From Avoscillospira_A sp052117125 (GTDB taxonomy: Bacteria > Bacillota > Clostridia > Oscillospirales > Oscillospiraceae), in contig NZ_JBQKJT010000002.1 of assembly GCF_052117125.1 (NCBI RefSeq), positions 186,001 to 250,000 of the forward strand: DNA of 64,000 nt. The letters are read 5' to 3'. The notes below the pieces were generated by a model. The model made no database searches and was not told where the DNA came from. It saw nothing but the letters and a program-made list of their open reading frames with translations. Shown here one piece after another: positions 16,726-26,231 of the stretch. A program made the position numbers and the translations under genes. The stretch's first letter is position 1. Every line of letters begins with the position of its first letter.

Positions 16726-17569
16726 AGGCTTCGTACTCTTCCCAAATCTGTTCCAGCTCCTCATACGTCCGGGACAGGTCGTTTTCATTCTTGCGGCCCA
16801 CGGATACAATGAGGGCGTTGATGACGCTCATGGGCGCCACCAGGGAGTCCACAATGGACACCATATCGCTCTTGGCCAGCAGCACATGGGTGGCCACCCG
16901 GGCGCCCGGCGCCTCCGGCGTATCGGTGATGGCCACCACCGTGGCCCCGGCCTTGCGGCAAAAATCCATGGCCTTGATGGTGCGGCTGGAATACCTGGGA
17001 AAGCTGATGCCGATAACCACATCCTGCGGGCCAACATGGACCAGCTGCTCCAGCATTTCACTGATGGAATAGGGCTCCACCAGACGCACATGGTGGAGCA
17101 TATTGCGCAGATGGAAGTTGAGGAAGGTGGCCAGGGCCATGGAGGACCGGACACCGATGATATAGATGGTCCGGGCGGCCATCATCCGCTCCACCACCTG
17201 ATCGAACACCTGCCGGTCCAAGGCTTCGCCGGTCATGCGCAGCGTCTCCATATCCGACTGGAGCACCATGGACACCACATCCTGATTGCCCAGCAGGTCA
17301 TTGATGACGCCCATGCGCTGCACCGACGTGAGCTTGTTGCGAACCATTTCCTGCATGGCCTTCTGCATGGCCGGGTAGCCGTTGTAGCCCAGCTCCACGG
17401 CAAAGCGCACCACCGTGGATTCACTGACACCCACGGTCTTGCCCAGACGGCTGGCCGTCATAAAGGCGGCCTTGTCGTAGGACTCCATGATGTATTCCGA
17501 AATGCGCCGCTGCCCTTTGGAAAAGGTGGGCAGATCCTTTTGAATTTTGGAAAGGATATCCGTTGCCAT
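16706..17569 (-). CDS. MurR/RpiR family transcriptional regulator
   Basis: 287 residues from the ATG preceded by GGGGATGG. Residues 1-75 form the RpiR helix-turn-helix (FSKGQRRISEYIMES, LGKTVGVSESTVVRFAVELG) and about 110-260 a SIS sugar-phosphate-binding domain (TIYIIGVRSSMALATFLNFHL, VVIGISFPRYSSRTIKAM, LLAKSDMVSIVDS). Such regulators sense phosphosugars. No sugar catabolic genes are adjacent: it heads an operon with the flavoprotein, cmk, plsC and ispH-rpsA, so its target is unclear. Confidence 0.9.
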   Translation of the reverse strand: MATDILSKIQKDLPTFSKGQRRISEYIMESYDKAAFMTASRLGKTVGVSESTVVRFAVELGYNGYPAMQKAMQEMVRNKLTSVQRMGVINDLLGNQDVVSMVLQSDMETLRMTGEALDRQVFDQVVERMMAARTIYIIGVRSSMALATFLNFHLRNMLHHVRLVEPYSISEMLEQLVHVGPQDVVIGISFPRYSSRTIKAMDFCRKAGATVVAITDTPEAPGARVATHVLLAKSDMVSIVDSLVAPMSVINALIVSVGRKNENDLSRTYEELEQIWEEYEAYERMEN

Positions 17570-17611
17570 GTTGTACCATCCCCTTTCCTGGTATGTAGTG
17601 TATTTTACTGT

Positions 17612-17640
17612 ATGATACGGGGTTTCCCGAAAATTTGCAA
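17612..17640 (-). promoter_or_regulatory. Promoter of the rpiR-cmk-ispH operon
   Basis: Minus strand TTGCAA, 17-nt spacer, TATCAT in the 79-bp gap before the rpiR-type gene. Confidence 0.65.
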
Positions 17641-17648
17641 GAAAAACT

Positions 17649-18359
<711 letters not shown>

Positions 18360-18366
18360 TGCATTC

Positions 18367-19461
18367 CTACCCTTTCAAAAGCCGCTCCAAAAAGGAACGC
18401 GGCCTGTCCGGCAGCACCGCCGCCGCCGTGTCGTAGATCAGTTCTGTCCGGGCCAGAACGGTTTCACCCACCCGGACCTCCGCCCAGCCCGCCGTATCTC
18501 CGGCCCGGACCGGTGCAAAAACCATCTGGGGCAGACAGACGGTGACCGTTGGCGTCTCCTCCGGCAGCAGGGCGCAGGACAAATCCCCCCGGACGCGGCA
18601 AGCAGCGGTCTCCACTGTGCCGCCGACGATGGGCACGCTGCCCAGCATCGTACCGTCCGTCAGCGCCGTGTGGGCCGTCAGGCGGGAAAAGCCGTCGTCC
18701 AGCAGCTTACTATGGTCATTCCAGTCGTCGGGAGCGTTGATGGTCACGGCAATGAGCCGTCTCCCCTGCTGTTCCGCCGCGCTGACCAGCAGCCGCCCGG
18801 CGGCCTTGGTAAAGCCGGTCTTAACGCCTATGGCGCCCTCGTACTTCCACAGGAGCTTGTTGTGGTTGGTCAGCTGCCGCTGTCCCACCGTATACGTTTT
18901 GGTGGAGACCACCTGCCGGAACGTGTCGTTTTCCAGCGCCGCCGCCGCCAGCACCGCCAGATCATGGGCCGTGCCGTAGTTTCCCTCGTCGTCGAGGCCG
19001 TTGGGGTTGGCAAAATGGGTTTCCGTCAGTCCCAGTTCTGCGGCCTTTTCATTCATCCGGTCCACAAAGTCCTCCACGTCCCCCGCCAGATGGAGGGCCA
19101 GCGCCACGGCGGCATCGTTGCCCGAATGGAGCATGAGACCGTAGAGCAGCTGCTCCACGGTCAGCCGTTCCCCGGCCTTGAGATACAGGGAGGACCCCTC
19201 GATACCCACGGCTTCCGGCGGGATGGTCACGGTTTCCGAAAGCCGTCCCGACTCCGCCGCCAGCAGCCCCGTCATGATCTTGGTGGTGCTGGCAATAAGG
19301 CTTTTTTCGTGGCTGTTCTTCTCATAGAGGACCTGGCCCGTGGCCGCGTCCATCAAAATGGCGCTGCGGGCCGAAAGCGTACCCACGGCTCCCGCCGCGG
19401 TGCTCAGCAAAAGGACGGCGGACAGGAAACTTGCCGCCGCCCACTGCATCCGTTGTTTCAT
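18367..19461 (-). CDS. dacF: D-alanyl-D-alanine carboxypeptidase (DacF-like)
   Basis: 364 residues, exported. Signal peptide at 1-25. Penicillin-binding motifs of the S11 family are in order: STTK (in KSLIASTTKIMTG), SGN (LHSGNDAAV) and KTG (GVKTGFTKAAG). A C-terminal beta domain follows (about 275-364). It trims the terminal D-Ala of peptidoglycan pentapeptides; DacF homologues act in forespore cortex synthesis in Bacillus, and the gerW-type neighbour suggests the same setting here. No C-terminal amphipathic anchor helix is obvious, though the FLERLLKG end could be one. Confidence 0.9.
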   Translation of the reverse strand: MKQRMQWAAASFLSAVLLLSTAAGAVGTLSARSAILMDAATGQVLYEKNSHEKSLIASTTKIMTGLLAAESGRLSETVTIPPEAVGIEGSSLYLKAGERLTVEQLLYGLMLHSGNDAAVALALHLAGDVEDFVDRMNEKAAELGLTETHFANPNGLDDEGNYGTAHDLAVLAAAALENDTFRQVVSTKTYTVGQRQLTNHNKLLWKYEGAIGVKTGFTKAAGRLLVSAAEQQGRRLIAVTINAPDDWNDHSKLLDDGFSRLTAHTALTDGTMLGSVPIVGGTVETAACRVRGDLSCALLPEETPTVTVCLPQMVFAPVRAGDTAGWAEVRVGETVLARTELIYDTAAAVLPDRPRSFLERLLKG

Positions 19462-19509
19462 CGTTCATCACCGGTAACAGTATGCACTGCCGGGGATGGA
19501 GTATGCCTG

Positions 19510-19923
19510 TTAAAATTCGCCGGTCTCGTCGATGTCTTTCGGTTTTTTGTCCTTTTTAAGCAGTTCAGAGAGCTTGTCGGTCAGGTCCGGCAGCAGTTCG
19601 ATGATGCGGTCCAGGGAGGATGCCGCAGGGGCCACCACCGGCAGCATCCGTACCGATTCGCCCTTGATGACGATAAAGGACACGGGCTGAATGGTGACGC
19701 CGGCGCCGGCGCCGCCGCCGAAGGGGTTGGTACCGTCGGCGGAGGTGTGCTTGGACACATAATCGCTGCCGCCGCTGGCAAAGCCGAAGGACACCTTGGA
19801 CACGGGGATAATGGTCACGCCGTCGGGCGTGGTAATGGGCTCACCGATGACGGAATTGGTATCCACCATGGAGCGGATTTTCTCCATATTGACGCCCATC
19901 ATGTCGGAAAGAGGATGACTCAT
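19510..19923 (-). CDS. GerW (YtfJ) family sporulation protein
   Basis: 137 residues. MSHPLSDMMGVNMEKIRSMVD, TIIPVSKVSFGFASGGSDY and GAGAGVTIQPVSFIVI are the conserved blocks of the GerW/YtfJ family, needed in B. subtilis for lysozyme-responsive spore germination. It is cytoplasmic or spore-internal with no signal peptide. The glycine-rich GGGAGAGV loop is typical. It is separated by one base from the DUF2953 gene and 48 bp from dacF in the same operon, and is one of the best indications that the organism sporulates. Confidence 0.92.
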   Translation of the reverse strand: MSHPLSDMMGVNMEKIRSMVDTNSVIGEPITTPDGVTIIPVSKVSFGFASGGSDYVSKHTSADGTNPFGGGAGAGVTIQPVSFIVIKGESVRMLPVVAPAASSLDRIIELLPDLTDKLSELLKKDKKPKDIDETGEF

Positions 19924-19924
19924 A

Positions 19925-20524
19925 TTACTGCACCGCCTTTTTCTTGTATTGTAGGAACACGGGAATCAGGCGGCACAGCGCCTGTAAGCCCAGCCACAGG
20001 GCCGTGCCTACCCGCAGTCTGACACGCATCTCCAGCAGCAGCCGGAGACGGTCGGAATGGTAATCACAGAGCACCTCCGCCTGCCGGTGGGCAATGCGGA
20101 AGCAGTTGTGAAGCACCGGGTCCAGGGACCCGATCAAAGCCCAGGCCTTTCCATACTGCAAAGCCGTATGGGCCGCGTCCTTGCCGCCGCAGCGGACGCA
20201 GAGAAACAGCTCCGGGACCAGGAGCTTTCGCCGCATCTGCCCCAGCAAATCCAGCAGAATGGACAACAGGGGTTTAAGCAGCTTCCAGTTGAACTTCCCG
20301 GACTTCTTTGGTTCGGGCGGCTTGTCCGGGTCCGTCCGCCGCGCTTTTTTCGGCTTGGGCGGCTTTTTCGGCTTTCGCCGCCGGGGTTCCATGGGATAGC
20401 GGAACACCGTCACCGGTCCCACGCTGGCCGCCGCTTCCAGCGTCCCGTCGTCGTACCGGAACCACACGCCCAGGGGCAGCGCCAGAATCAGCAGCACCAG
20501 GGCCGCGGCCACGGCAGCGATCAT
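19925..20524 (-). CDS. DUF2953 domain protein
   Basis: 199 residues: N-terminal membrane segment (1-20), then a short beta segment (WFRYDDGTLEAAASVGPV), a very basic proline/lysine-rich linker at 48-78 and a helical C-terminal part ending in a second hydrophobic segment at about 172-190. This matches DUF2953, a membrane family found next to gerW (ytfJ) in spore formers (YtfI in Bacillus). Function unknown. It overlaps scpB by ATGA. Confidence 0.8.
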   Translation of the reverse strand: MIAAVAAALVLLILALPLGVWFRYDDGTLEAAASVGPVTVFRYPMEPRRRKPKKPPKPKKARRTDPDKPPEPKKSGKFNWKLLKPLLSILLDLLGQMRRKLLVPELFLCVRCGGKDAAHTALQYGKAWALIGSLDPVLHNCFRIAHRQAEVLCDYHSDRLRLLLEMRVRLRVGTALWLGLQALCRLIPVFLQYKKKAVQ

Positions 20525-21099
20525 ACGGTTCCCTCCTCCTTCGATACCTCCGGCAGCTGCAACTGCTGGCCCTCGGGAATGTGGATATCCGCCTTTTCAA
20601 TGGGCGGCAGGTCCTCCAGCCCCGTCAGGCCGAAGGTCCGCAGAAACACCGGCGTCGTCTCATAGAGAATGGGCCTGCCCGGCACGTTGAGCCGTCCGGC
20701 CTCGGTGATCAGCTGCTTGCCCAGCAGGGCGCTGACGGCGTAGCTGCTGTCCACGCCCCGCAGCTGTTCAATATAGGCTTTCGTCACCGGCTGGTAATAG
20801 GCCACAATGGTCAGCGCCTCCAGCTGGGCCGGGGACAGCCGGGGCGGCTTGCGGGTCTCCAACGCTTTCGTCACCACGTCGGCCATCTCGCCGGAGGAAC
20901 ACATCTGGTAGGCGTCCTCCAGGCGGACAATGCGGATGCCGAAGCGCTCGTAATTCCACCGGCTCATGAGAGATTGGGCCGCCGTGTGGATTTCCTCCTC
21001 CGACACCCCCGCCGCCATGGCCATGCGCGACGCGCCCACCGGCTCTCCGGCGGCAAACAGAATGGCCGCCACCGCCCGTTCGATTGCAGTTTGTTCCAT
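20521..21099 (-). CDS. scpB: Segregation and condensation protein B
   Basis: 192 residues. Kleisin-interacting winged-helix subunit of the SMC-ScpAB complex that organises and segregates the chromosome. ILFAAGEPVGASRMA at the start, PPRLSPAQLEALTIVAYYQPVTKAYIEQLRGV and RPILYETTPVFLRTFGL are signature ScpB blocks. AGGAGGCC precedes the ATG. It lies 11 bp after scpA. Confidence 0.96.
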   Translation of the reverse strand: MEQTAIERAVAAILFAAGEPVGASRMAMAAGVSEEEIHTAAQSLMSRWNYERFGIRIVRLEDAYQMCSSGEMADVVTKALETRKPPRLSPAQLEALTIVAYYQPVTKAYIEQLRGVDSSYAVSALLGKQLITEAGRLNVPGRPILYETTPVFLRTFGLTGLEDLPPIEKADIHIPEGQQLQLPEVSKEEGTV

Positions 21100-21110
21100 T
21101 TTGGCCTCCT

Positions 21111-21923
21111 CTATTCCTCAGAGCTGCCGAAGGGCTGTCCGTCCACGGTTCCCTGGGGCATTTGGAGAAAGGTCACATCGGCGTCGCCGCCGCCGTCATC
21201 TTCCACCCGGACGGAAGCCAGCTTGCACAGTTCCAGCACCGCCAGAAAAGTTGCTACCACCTCCGACCGGCTTTTGCAGCCGCGAAACAGGCTGCGGAAT
21301 TTGTCCACGCCCGCTTGCAGCAGCCGCCGCAGAATGTGGGCCGCTTTCGTCACCACCGGGAACGGTTCCGCTCCCACGATGGCGGCAAAGGGATGGGTGG
21401 GCGATGCCAGACCGGCGGCGCTGCGTTCGGCCAGAGCCGCCCAGGCCGCCACCAAATCCGACGGGTCGTGACGGTACTGGTACGTCTTGTCCCGCCGCAG
21501 CGGCTCCGGCTCCTTGACAAAGAGATTACAGCCGATGTCGTTGCGGTCTGCCAGAAAGGACGCGGCCATCCGAATCTGTTCATAGGCCGCCGCCCGCTGC
21601 CGTTCCTCCAGGGAGTGGATCAGCAGCTCCATCTCCGACTGGGCTTCGGCCTGCTCCGTCACCGACAGGAGCATTTTTGTCTTGATGAGCATGAGATGGG
21701 ACGCCATGGCGATAAATTCGCTGGCAATCTCCATGTCCATGCGCTTCTGCTCTTCCAGATAGGCCAGATACTGCTCCAGAATCTGCGAAATACTCACATT
21801 GCTGATCTCAATTTTGTGTTTGCTCAGCAGCAGGAAAATCACGTCCAGAGGGCCTTGGAAATCCTCCATGGCCTCGCTTTTCGTCTGCACCACGCCGGGC
21901 AGATAATAGCTTGGGGTTTCCAT
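21111..21923 (-). CDS. scpA: Segregation and condensation protein A
   Basis: 270 residues. Kleisin subunit of SMC-ScpAB. The N-terminal block DFQGPLDVIFLLLSKHKIEISNV, the YLEEQKRMDMEIASEFIAMA helix that meets the SMC neck, and the C-terminal winged helix (EVVATFLAVLELCKLASVRV) are all present. It is slightly longer than typical ScpA because of a middle segment at about 130-200. The first ATG follows TAGGAGGGG, 9 bp after the site-2 protease gene. Confidence 0.95.
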   Translation of the reverse strand: METPSYYLPGVVQTKSEAMEDFQGPLDVIFLLLSKHKIEISNVSISQILEQYLAYLEEQKRMDMEIASEFIAMASHLMLIKTKMLLSVTEQAEAQSEMELLIHSLEERQRAAAYEQIRMAASFLADRNDIGCNLFVKEPEPLRRDKTYQYRHDPSDLVAAWAALAERSAAGLASPTHPFAAIVGAEPFPVVTKAAHILRRLLQAGVDKFRSLFRGCKSRSEVVATFLAVLELCKLASVRVEDDGGGDADVTFLQMPQGTVDGQPFGSSEE

Positions 21924-21932
21924 GGGCCCCTC

Positions 21933-22625
21933 CTACCGCAGCCGCAGCAGCAGCTCGGCGGGCCACAGGGCCAGGGGCTGCAACAGATTCAGCAGGCCGG
22001 TGCGCAGATAATAGAGCGGCCCGTCCAGCCAGCCGGCCAGCAGCACCACCATCAGCAGGAGCATGCCGTACCGCTCATAGTGCATGAGCTTGGCGTAATT
22101 TTGGGACGGCAGCACGGCAAAAAGGACCTTGGAGCCGTCCAGGGGCGAAATGGGAATCAGGTTGAACACCGCCAGACCCGCCGACAGGATGGCCACATAT
22201 TCGGTAAAGGTAATCAGCCATTGGCCCAGGCTGTTGGGTCCCCGGCGAATCAGCAGCACCATCAGCAATCCCCGGACCACCAGCGCCGCCCAGGCCAGCA
22301 GGATGTTGGAGATGGGTCCGGCCAGGGCCGTCAGGGCCATATCCCGTTTGGGATTTTTGAAATTGTTCATATTGACCGGCACCGGCTTGGCCCAGCCGAA
22401 CCGTGCCACGGCCATCATCAAAAGGCCGAGAAGGTCGATATGGCGCAGGGGGTTCAGCGTCAGCCGTCCGGCCAGTTTGGCCGTAGGGTCCCCCAGCCGG
22501 TAGGCGGCCAGACCGTGACACGTCTCATGGATGGTGATACACAGCAGGGACGCCAGAACAATGAGCAGCATTTCCGACAACCGGCCGAATTGCAGTTGAT
22601 GGAGCCACGCGGTAAATCCGTGCAA
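21933..22625 (-). CDS. Site-2 protease family (M50) membrane peptidase
   Basis: 230 residues. Intramembrane zinc protease with about five to six membrane segments. The zinc motif HETCH (ITIHETCHGLAAY) lies near residue 35 and the second motif NLIPISPLDGSK near 145-160 carries the conserved NPDG-like aspartate. The start is TTG at 22625 because AAAGGAGGGG lies 7 bases before it; a longer frame to 22664 lacks such a site. It heads the scpA-scpB-gerW-dacF operon. In spore formers such proteases can resemble SpoIVFB, but this short, widely distributed type has no known substrate. Confidence 0.88.
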   Translation of the reverse strand: MHGFTAWLHQLQFGRLSEMLLIVLASLLCITIHETCHGLAAYRLGDPTAKLAGRLTLNPLRHIDLLGLLMMAVARFGWAKPVPVNMNNFKNPKRDMALTALAGPISNILLAWAALVVRGLLMVLLIRRGPNSLGQWLITFTEYVAILSAGLAVFNLIPISPLDGSKVLFAVLPSQNYAKLMHYERYGMLLLMVVLLAGWLDGPLYYLRTGLLNLLQPLALWPAELLLRLR

Positions 22626-22654
22626 AAAAGCCCCTCCTTTGGGTCGTTTTAACC

Positions 22655-22683
22655 AGTATAGCACCGGCCCGGCCCTTTTGCAA
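22655..22683 (-). promoter_or_regulatory. Promoter of the site-2 protease-scpAB operon
   Basis: Minus strand TTGCAA, 17-nt spacer, TATACT. Confidence 0.7.
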
Positions 22684-22781
22684 GGGACAGGCGGGCGGCA
22701 GGAAATTTCTCACGCCGCCACTATCCAAGGGCGGTAAAATCTGTTACAATAGACAAAAATAACGGGAAGGCGGGATACCCC

Positions 22782-23009
22782 ATGGCATTGGTCTACTATG
22801 AGACCGGCATCCAGTTCCTCGGCCCCGAGGGCCACAGCGATTATCTCAACGTGTTTGTCACCCAGTCGGAAGAGGAGGCCCGGCGGGCCTACGGCAAGGA
22901 CCGGCGCAATTATCTGGCCCGGCTGACCTTGGACGACGACGGCAGTCACACGGAGTTCTGGAACAGGGGGACGGGCTGTTGGGAGCCCCACGAACCAACC
23001 TTGAAATAA
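22782..23009 (+). CDS. Small hypothetical protein
   Basis: 75 residues, not recognised. MALVYYETGIQFLGPEGHSD begins a compact, acidic, soluble sequence with no signal peptide, membrane segment or cysteine motif apart from one cysteine near the end (GTGCWEP). A TACAAT box lies about 25 bp upstream and GGGAAGG precedes the ATG. Codon choice is GC-rich at third positions like its neighbours, supporting a real gene. It stands alone between divergent (scp operon) and convergent (engB) genes, with a perfect hairpin (GGCGGGTGTGTCC and its complement, 23018-23045) after its stop. Confidence 0.6.
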   Translation: MALVYYETGIQFLGPEGHSDYLNVFVTQSEEEARRAYGKDRRNYLARLTLDDDGSHTEFWNRGTGCWEPHEPTLK

Positions 23010-23017
23010 GATGCAAT

Positions 23018-23045
23018 GGCGGGTGTGTCCCAGGACACACCCGCC
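23018..23045. terminator. Convergent hairpin, possible terminator
   Basis: Thirteen-base perfect arms with a CA loop lie between the small gene and the engB stop. It lacks a T run, so terminator strength is doubtful. Confidence 0.45.
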
Positions 23046-23058
23046 ATATGTTTGTCCA

Positions 23059-23646
23059 TCAGGCGTCGCCGGCCACGCTCTGGAGGATGCCCACCAAAGC
23101 GTCGCGGCCCTCGCCCTTTTCCGCGGAAAAGGCGATGATCTCCACCGATTCCGGCAGCTCCAGCGTCTGCCGGATCAGGGCCAGATTGGGCGCAATGTCC
23201 CGCTTGCGCAGCTTGTCCAGTTTGTTCGCCACAATGACAAAGGGCTTGCCGGAGTTTTTGAACCACTCCGCCATGGTCATATCGTTGGCCGTGGGCTTGT
23301 GGCGGGCGTCCACAATCATCACGCCGTAGTCGATGAGACCCGAGGCAAAGTACGCCTCCATGAGCTTGCCCCACCGGTCTTTCTCCGCCTTGCTGACCTT
23401 GGCATAGCCGTAGCCCGGCAGGTCCACCAGATAGAGTTTCTTGTCGATGCGGAAATAGTTGATGTGGGTGGTCTTGCCGGGGGCCTCGCCCACCCGGGCA
23501 AAATTCTTCCGCTGCAAGACCCGGTTGATGACCGAGGATTTTCCCACGTTGGATTTACCGGCAAAGGCCACCTGGGGCAGGCCGTCCCGGGGGCAATCGG
23601 CAATGGCCGTGGAGGAGATGACAAACTCGGCGTTATGCAGGTTCAC
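23059..23646 (-). CDS. engB: Ribosome biogenesis GTPase EngB (YsxC/YihA)
   Basis: 195 residues from a GTG preceded by AGGAGG. GTPase needed for late 50S assembly. G1 AGKSNVGKSSVIN, G3 DLPGYGYAK, G4 ANKLDKL, and GKTTHINYF for the switch I threonine are all present. It is short, as in the family. It lies 13 bp after lon, reproducing the lon-engB (lonA-ysxC) pair of Bacillus and Clostridia. Confidence 0.96.
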   Translation of the reverse strand: MNLHNAEFVISSTAIADCPRDGLPQVAFAGKSNVGKSSVINRVLQRKNFARVGEAPGKTTHINYFRIDKKLYLVDLPGYGYAKVSKAEKDRWGKLMEAYFASGLIDYGVMIVDARHKPTANDMTMAEWFKNSGKPFVIVANKLDKLRKRDIAPNLALIRQTLELPESVEIIAFSAEKGEGRDALVGILQSVAGDA

Positions 23647-23659
23647 ACGCTTCCTCCTC

Positions 23660-26095
23660 TCACTGGCGCAGGCCGGTCCGGTCGCCGCCGGTTTCCGGCA
23701 CCGGCATCGGCAGCTCCTTGGCGGGCTGGGGCTCCGGTTCCGGCTCCGTGGGGACGTCGTTCTTCTGGCAGGGACCGAAGTCCAGCGCCGCCTCGATGAC
23801 GGCGTCCACATGGCGGACGGTGATAAAGTTCAATGCCTTGCGCACCGTCTGGTCGATCTCCTCCAGGTCCTTCTCGTTGGCGGCGGGGATGATGACGGTT
23901 TTGACGCCGTGGCGCAATGCCGCCATGGTCTTCTCCTTCAATCCGCCGATGGCCAGGACCCGGCCCCGTATGGAGATTTCACCGGTCATGGCAATGTCCC
24001 GGCGGACCGTAGCCCCGGTCAGGGCCGACACCATGGCCGTGCAGACGGTAATACCCGCCGAGGGGCCGTCCTTGGGGACCGCGCCCTCGGGGAAATGGAC
24101 GTGGATATCCTTGGTCTGGTAAAAATCCGGAGCAATGCCGAACTTGGCGGCCCGGGACCGGATATAGCTCATGGCGGCGTGGGCCGACTCCTTCATGACG
24201 TCGCCCAGGTTGCCGGTCAGCTCCAGCTTGCCGGTGCCGTCCACCACGTTGACCTCCACCTCCAGCGTCTCGCCGCCCACGGAAGTCCAGGCCAGACCCG
24301 TCACCAGACCCACCTGGTCGGTGGCGGGCTTTTCATCGGGCAGGTACCGGCGGACCCCCAGAAATTCCTCCAGATTGGCTCCGGTCACGGTGATGCGCTT
24401 GGGCGCGTTGTCCGAGACAAACCGCATATCGGCCTTGCGGCAGATGGCGGCCATCTGCCGTTCCAGATTGCGGACGCCGGATTCCCGGGTGTAGCAGGTG
24501 ATGGTCTCCCGGATGGCCTCGTCGGTGACCCGCAGCTGCTGTTTCGTCAGACCGTGGCGGGCCATGACCTTGGGTAGCAGATGGTCCTTGGCAATGCGCA
24601 GCTTTTCCTCGTCGGTGTAGGAGCTGAGCTCGATGACCTCCATGCGGTCCAGCAGGGGCCGGGGCACCGTGTCCAGGGTGTTGGCCGTGGTGATGAACAT
24701 GCACTCCGACAGATCGAAGGGCAATTCAATATAGTGGTCCCGGAACGCGCCGTTCTGCTCGCTGTCCAGAACCTCCAGCAGCGCCGCCGACGGGTCGCCC
24801 TTATAGTCGGCGCCCATCTTGTCGATCTCATCCAGGAGCATCAGCGGATTGCGGGTACCGGCCTGCAAAATGCCGTTGATGATCCGGCCCGGCATGGCGC
24901 CGATATACGTTTTGCGGTGGCCGCGGATATCGGCCTCATCATGGACGCCGCCCAGGGAAATGCGGGCCAGCTTCCGGTTCAGACTCTTGGCGATGGACAT
25001 GGCGATGGACGTTTTGCCGGTGCCGGGAGGGCCTACCAGACAGATGATCTGTCCCGGCAGCTCCGGGGCCATCTTCTTGACGGCCAGCACCTCCAGGACC
25101 CGCTCCTTCACCTTGTCCAGGCCGAAATGGTCGTGGTCCAGCAGCTTTTTGGCGGCCTTGACGTCCACCCGCTCCTTGGTGCGCTCGTTCCAGGGCAGCT
25201 CCAGGCAGATGTCCAGATAGTTGCGGATGACGGCGGCCTCCGAAGAGCCGCCGGGCTGACGGGCCAGCCGCTGGACCTCCTTGTGGAGCTTCTTATCCAC
25301 CTCTTCCGGAAGCTTGAGGGCCTCAATGCGCTCCTCGTACTCGAGAATCTCGCTGTCCTCGTCGTCCCCCAGCTCCCGCCGCAGGACCTTCATCTGCTCC
25401 CGGATATAGTATTCCTTTTGGCTGCGGTTGACGCTCTCCTGGACCTTTTCCTGGAGCTCGTTTTCCAGCCGCAGAACCTCGATCTCCTTGGCCAGCATGG
25501 CGCTGATGACGGCGGCCCGCTTGGTGGGAACCAGCTGTTCCAGAACCCGCTGCTTGTCGCTGTAGGAAATGGAGGCGTTCTGGGCGGCAAAGTCCGCCAC
25601 ATAGCTCAAATCCTCCGAGGCAAACACCTGATGAAGCCCCTCCTGGACCGACTTGGGCGTCAGCTCCAGGAACTGGTCGAACAGCTGCAAGCACTGCCGC
25701 AGCAGCGCTTCGCTGCGGACGGCGTCGGGGTTGTACTTGCCGTCGGGCAGCAGCTCCACCCGGCCCCGGAAAAAGGGCTCCTCCTGAATCCACTGGGTCA
25801 CATGGGCCCGGTATTCGCCCTCCACCAGAATGCGCACCGTGTCGCCGGGCAGCTTCAGCACCTGGCGGATATGGGCCACGGTGCCAATCTCATAGAGGTC
25901 GTCCATGGAGGGGTCATCGGTGGCCACGTTCTTCTGGGCAACCAGAAAAATCTCCTGGTTGGCCCGCATGGCCTCGTCCACGGCCCGGATGGACTTTTCA
26001 CGGCCCACGTCGAAGTGGACCAGCATTTTGGGAAATACACACAGTCCGCGCAGCGCCAGCACCGGCAGCCGCTCAGACAGGATGATATCGTTCAT
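23660..26095 (-). CDS. lon: ATP-dependent protease Lon
   Basis: 811 residues, standard for LonA. Residues 1-200 are the LON substrate-binding domain (LPVLALRGLCVFPKMLVHFDVG), then a coiled-coil, the AAA+ module with Walker A GPPGTGKTS (near 360) and Walker B LMLLDEIDKMG, sensor NTLDTVPRPLLDRME, and the C-terminal serine protease domain with PKDGPSAG (catalytic serine) and RGRVLAIGGLKEK (catalytic lysine). It degrades damaged and regulatory proteins in the cytoplasm. AAAGGAGA precedes the ATG. A terminator lies between clpX and lon. Confidence 0.98.
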   Translation of the reverse strand: MNDIILSERLPVLALRGLCVFPKMLVHFDVGREKSIRAVDEAMRANQEIFLVAQKNVATDDPSMDDLYEIGTVAHIRQVLKLPGDTVRILVEGEYRAHVTQWIQEEPFFRGRVELLPDGKYNPDAVRSEALLRQCLQLFDQFLELTPKSVQEGLHQVFASEDLSYVADFAAQNASISYSDKQRVLEQLVPTKRAAVISAMLAKEIEVLRLENELQEKVQESVNRSQKEYYIREQMKVLRRELGDDEDSEILEYEERIEALKLPEEVDKKLHKEVQRLARQPGGSSEAAVIRNYLDICLELPWNERTKERVDVKAAKKLLDHDHFGLDKVKERVLEVLAVKKMAPELPGQIICLVGPPGTGKTSIAMSIAKSLNRKLARISLGGVHDEADIRGHRKTYIGAMPGRIINGILQAGTRNPLMLLDEIDKMGADYKGDPSAALLEVLDSEQNGAFRDHYIELPFDLSECMFITTANTLDTVPRPLLDRMEVIELSSYTDEEKLRIAKDHLLPKVMARHGLTKQQLRVTDEAIRETITCYTRESGVRNLERQMAAICRKADMRFVSDNAPKRITVTGANLEEFLGVRRYLPDEKPATDQVGLVTGLAWTSVGGETLEVEVNVVDGTGKLELTGNLGDVMKESAHAAMSYIRSRAAKFGIAPDFYQTKDIHVHFPEGAVPKDGPSAGITVCTAMVSALTGATVRRDIAMTGEISIRGRVLAIGGLKEKTMAALRHGVKTVIIPAANEKDLEEIDQTVRKALNFITVRHVDAVIEAALDFGPCQKNDVPTEPEPEPQPAKELPMPVPETGGDRTGLRQ

Positions 26096-26136
26096 GGTTA
26101 CACTCTCCTTTCCGGGGAATCCTCCGCGGAAATTGA

Positions 26137-26164
26137 CAAAAGGGGGCCGTTTGGCCCCCTTTTA
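26137..26164 (-). terminator. clpX terminator
   Basis: AGGGGGCC / GGCCCCCT stem with flanking A and T runs on both strands. Confidence 0.85.
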
Positions 26165-26231
26165 TGGCAAGTATTGGGCCGTCGGGGGGTTCTCCGTCGG
26201 GCATGCGCCATCATCGGGGCCCATGGCCCGA

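Noticed and set aside
16726..16809. Extended N-terminus for the FAD oxidoreductase
   Set aside because: It overlaps the rpiR-type gene and lacks a ribosome-binding site; the dinucleotide-binding motif begins right after the ATG at 16725.
20308..22652. Plus-strand open frames opposite DUF2953, scpB, scpA and the site-2 protease gene
   Set aside because: All are antisense to confidently identified genes and encode low-complexity sequence.
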